A stretch of DNA of 64,000 nucleotides from Coriaria nepalensis (taxonomy: Eukaryota > Streptophyta > Magnoliopsida > Cucurbitales > Coriariaceae), in contig CP114482.1 of NCBI GenBank assembly GCA_027186245.1, positions 19,797,209 through 19,861,208 of the forward strand, read 5' to 3'. The notes below the pieces were generated by a model that saw nothing but the letters and a program-made list of their open reading frames with translations, had not been told where the DNA came from and made no database searches. A program made the translations under genes and the position numbers. Position 1 is the first letter of the stretch. Every line of letters begins with the position of its first letter. Shown piece by piece: positions 60,801 through 64,000 of this stretch.

Positions 60801-62745
60801 ATAGATCAATTGCAAGTTATGCATGAAAGTCGCTTTTTAAATGCAAAAAGAAAATTGGTTTGCAGCGCCTTCAAACAATTTAATGATTGAAAAGACTGAG
60901 TGATATGCTTTTTAACGCTAAAATTATGCATTGTTGTCCTTAGAAGATTAATTGCAAGTTATGTAAGAAAATAATGTTTGGAGGGCAAAAATAGAATTTG
61001 TCCGAATTAATTTAAAATGATTTAATGACTAGATGAGACTCAGTGACATGACTTCAAGGCTAAACAAATGCATTGTTGCTTTTAATAGATCAACTGCAAG
61101 TTGTGCACGAAAGTCATGTTTAAAGGCCAAATTTCGTTCGAACCGATTTAGAATGATTTATTGACCAAAAGAGACGCAAAAATATGACTTTAAGGCTAAA
61201 AAATGCATAGTTGCCATCAATAGATCAATTGCAAGTTATGCATGAAAGTCGCTTTTTAAATGCAAAAAGAGAATTGGTTTGCAGCGCCCTCAAACAATTT
61301 AATGATTGAAAAGACTGAGTGATATGCCTTTTAACGCTAAAGTAATGCATTGTTGTTTTTAGAAGATTAATTGCAAGTTATGTAAGAAAATAATGTTTGG
61401 AGGGCAAAAATAGAATTTGTCCGAATTAATTTAAAATGATTTAATGACTAGATGAGACTCAGTGACATGACTTCAAGGCTAAACAAATGCATTGTTGCCT
61501 TCAATAGATCAACTGCAAGTTATGCACGAAAGTCATGTTTAAAGGCCGAATTTCGTTCGAAGTGATTTACAATGATTTACTGACTAAAAGAGACGCAAAA
61601 ATATGACTTTAAGGCTAAAAAATGCATAGTTGCCATCTATAGATCAATTGCAAGTTATGCATGAAAGTAGCTTTTTAAATGCAAAAAGAGAATTGGTTTG
61701 CAGCGCCTTCAAACAATTTAATGATTGAAAAGACTGAGTGATATGCTTTTTAACGCTAAAATAATGCATTGTTGTCCTTAGAAGATTAATTGCAAGTTAT
61801 GTAAGAAAATAATGTTTGGAGGGCAAAAATAGAATTTGTCCGAATTAATTTAAAATGATTTAATGACTAGATGAGACTCAGTGACATGACTTCAAGGCTA
61901 AACAAATGCATTGTTGCCTTCAATAGATCAACTGCAAGTTGTGCACGAAAGTCATGTTTAAAGGCCGAATTTCGTTGAAAGTGATTTAGAAAGATTTAAT
62001 GACTAAAAGAGATGCAATAATATGAATTTAAGGCTAAAAAATGCATAGTTGCCATCAATAGATAAATTGCAAGTTATGCATGAAAGTCGCTTTTTGAATG
62101 CAAAAAGAGAATTGGTTCGAAGTACCTTCAAACAATTTAATGATTGAAAATACTGAGTGATATGCTTTTTAATGCTAAAATAATGCATTGTTGTCTTCAA
62201 TAGATTAATTACAAGTTATGTAAGAAAATAATGTTTGAAGGGCAAAAATAGAATTCGTTCGAATTAATTTAGAATGATTTAATGACTAGAAGAGACTCAG
62301 TGACATGATTTCAAGGCTAAACAAATGCATTGTTGCCTTCAATAGATCAACTGCAAGTTATGCATGAAAGTCATGTTTAAAGGCCGAATTTCGTTCGAAG
62401 TGATTTAGATTGATTTACTGACTAAAAGAGACGCAAAAATATGACATTAAGGCTAAAAAAATGCATAGTTGCCTTCAATAGATAAATTGCAAATTATCCA
62501 TGAAAGTCGCGTTCTAAATGCAAAAAGAGAATTGGTTCGAAGTGCCTTCAAACAATTTAATGATGGAAAAAACTGAGGGATATGCTTTTTAATGGTAAAA
62601 TAATGCTTTGTTGTCTTCAATAGATTAATTACAAGTTACGTAAGAAAATAATGTATGAAGGGCAAAAATAGAATTTGTTCGAATTAATTTAGAATGATTT
62701 AATGACTAGAAGAGACTCAATGACATGACTTCAAGGCTAAACAAA

Positions 62746-62896
62746 TGCATTGTTGCCTTCAATAGATCAACTCCAAGTTATGCACGAAAGTCATGAAAGT
62801 CGCTTTTTAAATGCAAAAAGGGAATTGGTTTGCAGCGCCTTCAAACAATTTAATGATTGAAAAGACTGAGTGATATGCTTTTTAACGCTAAAATAA
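62746..62896 (+). repeat. Out-of-register A/B hybrid monomer, duplicate of 56585-56735
   Basis: It has the same 9-bp out-of-register junction (GAAAGTCATGAAAGTC) as the hybrid at 56585, 6161 bp downstream. The chance of two independent events giving the same junction is small, so it confirms that the 2.1-kb segments are copies. The unit is 62746-63038, 293 bp. Confidence 0.88.
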
Positions 62897-63875
62897 TGCA
62901 TTGCTGTCCTTAGAAGATTAATTGCAAGTTATGTAAGAAAATAATGTTTGGAGGGCAAAAATAGAATTTGTCCGAATTAATTTAAAATGATTCAATGACG
63001 AGATGAGACTCAGTGACATGACTTCAAGGCTAAACAAATGCATTGTTGCCTTCAATAGATCAGCTGCACGTTGTGCACGAAAGTCATGTTTAAAGGCCGA
63101 ATTTCGTTCGAACTGATTTAGAATGATTTATTCACTAAAAGAGACGCAAAAATATGACTTTAAGGCTAAAAATGCATAGTTGCCATCAATAGATCAATTG
63201 CAAGTTATGCATGAAAGTCGCTTTTTAAATGCAAAAAGAGAATTGGTTCGAAGTGCCTTCAAACAATTTAATGATTGAAAATACTGAGTGATATGCTTTT
63301 TAATGCTAAAATAATGCATTGTTGTCTTCAATAGATTAATTACAAAGTATGTAAGAAAATAATGTTTGAAGGGCAAAAATAGAATTCGTTCGAATTAATT
63401 TAGAATGATTTAATGACTAGAAGAGACTCAGTGACATAACTTAAACGCTAATCAAATGCATTGTTGCCTTCAATAGATCAACTGCAAGTTGTGCACGAAA
63501 GTCATCTTTAAAGGCCGAATTTCGTTCGAACTGATTTAGAATGATTTTTTGACTAAAAGAGACGCAAAAATATGACTTTAAGGCTAAAAAATGCATAGTT
63601 GCCATCAATAGATCAATTGCAAGTTATGCATGAAAGTTGCTTTTTAAATGCAAAAATAGAATTGGTTTGCAGCGCCTTCACACAATTTAATGATTGAAAA
63701 GACTGAGTGATATGCTTTTTAACGCTAAAATAATGCATTGTTGTCCTTAGAAGATTAATTACAAGTTATGTAAGAAAATAATGTTTGAAGGGCAAAAATA
63801 GAATTTGTTCGAATTAATTTAAAATTATTTAATGAGTAGATGAGACTCAGTGACATGACTTCAAGGCTAAACAAA

Positions 63876-64000
63876 TGCATTGTTGCCTTCAATAGATCAA
63901 CTGCAAGTTGTGCACGAAAGTCATGTTTAAAGGCCGAATTTCGTTCGAACTGATTTAGAATGATCTATTGACTAAAAGAGACGCAAAAATATGACTTTAA
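63876..64000 (+). repeat. Partial monomer A at the window edge
   Basis: This A monomer is cut after 125 bases, in the tail before GGCTAAAAAAATGC. It has GTTGTGCACG, GTTCGAACTG and GATCTATTGAC, as in the unit at 57715, where the next monomer is a P-type B. The array continues beyond the window. Confidence 0.9.

Larger units (their letters stand above)
1..64000 (+). repeat. Satellite array: trimeric A-B-C higher-order repeat of about 419 bp, about 154 units
   Basis: The whole window is tandem satellite. I followed the start of each A monomer (TGCATTGTTKCC, K = G or T) through the window. Starts fall at 1, 421, 840, 1259, 1678, 2098, 2517 and so on, and 146 of 154 complete units are 417-421 bp. 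Each regular unit holds three related monomers, A (about 135 bp), B (142 bp) and C (142 bp), always in the same orientation. Both window edges lie inside the array, so its true ends are not seen. No unique sequence, transposon or gene interrupts it. Families like this typically form centromeric or pericentromeric heterochromatin in eukaryotes. That location is inferred here, since nothing in the window proves it. Strand is arbitrary and simply follows the given orientation. Confidence 0.98.
35744..64000 (+). repeat. Right domain: P/Q/R/S/T/U subtypes, no B'
   Basis: From the C monomer at 35744 onward, C mostly reads TTCAATAGATTAATTAC with GAAGGGCAAAAATAG, or CCTTAGAAGATTAATTGC. B' is absent. 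New B variants appear, for example AAATTATCCATGAAAGTC (P), TTGGTTTGCAGCGCC (Q), and CCTCCAAACAATTTAGTG (S). These units occur in recurring orders such as P then Q and R then S, which gives a patchy super-period of several HOR units. The change from the left domain is complete within about one unit. Confidence 0.85.
61896..64000 (+). repeat. Near-identical segmental duplication of about 2.1 kb, copy 2 (cut by window)
   Basis: This is copy 2 of the segment at 55735-57839, still matching at the last base of the window, so its full length is unknown. The upstream unit (61488) also shares its A and the front of its B with the unit at 55327, then differs from the TTGGTTYG core onward. The match may therefore extend leftward in patches. 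Confidence 0.92.

Noticed and set aside
1..64000. CRISPR array
   Set aside because: Repeats are direct and evenly spaced, but there are no short repeats with unique spacers. The whole 140/420-bp unit is repeated and there are no cas genes.
1..64000. Transposon or retroelement insertion
   Set aside because: No stretch departs from the A, B, C monomer sequence by more than point changes and small indels. There are no terminal repeats, target-site duplications or coding frames of a transposase or reverse transcriptase.
1..64000. Match to a named satellite family, such as insect satellites with 142-bp monomers
   Set aside because: Similar monomer length alone is not evidence. I could not recognise the sequence, so no species or family name is assigned.

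Overview
The window is one uninterrupted block of tandem satellite DNA. From base 1 to base 64000 it consists of head-to-tail copies of a monomer of about 140 bp, all in the same orientation. I see no protein-coding gene, RNA gene, transposable element, CRISPR array or non-repeat spacer. The base composition is about one third G+C, from a hand count of one monomer. A homogeneous, AT-rich, multi-level array of this size is what eukaryotic centromeric or pericentromeric heterochromatin looks like. The sequence gives no further clue to the organism, and I do not recognise the family by name.

Basic architecture. Three diverged monomer types, called A (about 135 bp), B (142 bp) and C (142 bp) here, alternate A-B-C to form a trimeric higher-order repeat (HOR) of 419-420 bp. 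Walking the start of every A monomer gave 154 complete HOR units plus a partial A at the right edge, about 457 monomers in all. Of these units 146 are 417-421 bp long. The exceptions are five two-monomer units with hybrid monomers or a missing A (284 or 293 bp), one B-C unit that follows a C/A hybrid (284 bp), one four-monomer unit (560 bp) and one unit with a small internal rearrangement (400 bp). ATGCAT marks most monomer starts, GAATTC occurs once per HOR in most C monomers, and a TTCGTTCGAA-like core lies at the homologous place in all three monomers.

Layout. From 1 to about 35.74 kb (left domain) the B position is filled by two subfamilies, B and B' (B' begins TGAATAGTGG), in an irregular mixture, and C usually reads TTTAGTAGATTAATTGC. 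From about 35.74 kb to 64 kb (right domain) B' is absent, C usually reads TTCAATAGATTAATTAC, and a different set of HOR subtypes (named P, Q, R, S, T and U here) is shuffled in multi-unit blocks. Overprinted on both domains are recent segmental duplications of 1 to about 5 HOR units, placed in tandem or several kb apart. The most striking is a copy of about 2.1 kb at 55.7-57.8 kb and again at 61.9-64.0 kb, with only two differences seen by eye.

No genes work together here. The interest lies in how the array evolves: hybrid monomers at register breaks, nested duplication blocks, a sharp subfamily boundary, a templated microrearrangement, and a conserved short dyad. Short minus-strand open frames of 60-82 codons exist but are part of the repeat and are not called as genes. 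All similarity statements are by-eye comparisons, not computed alignments.
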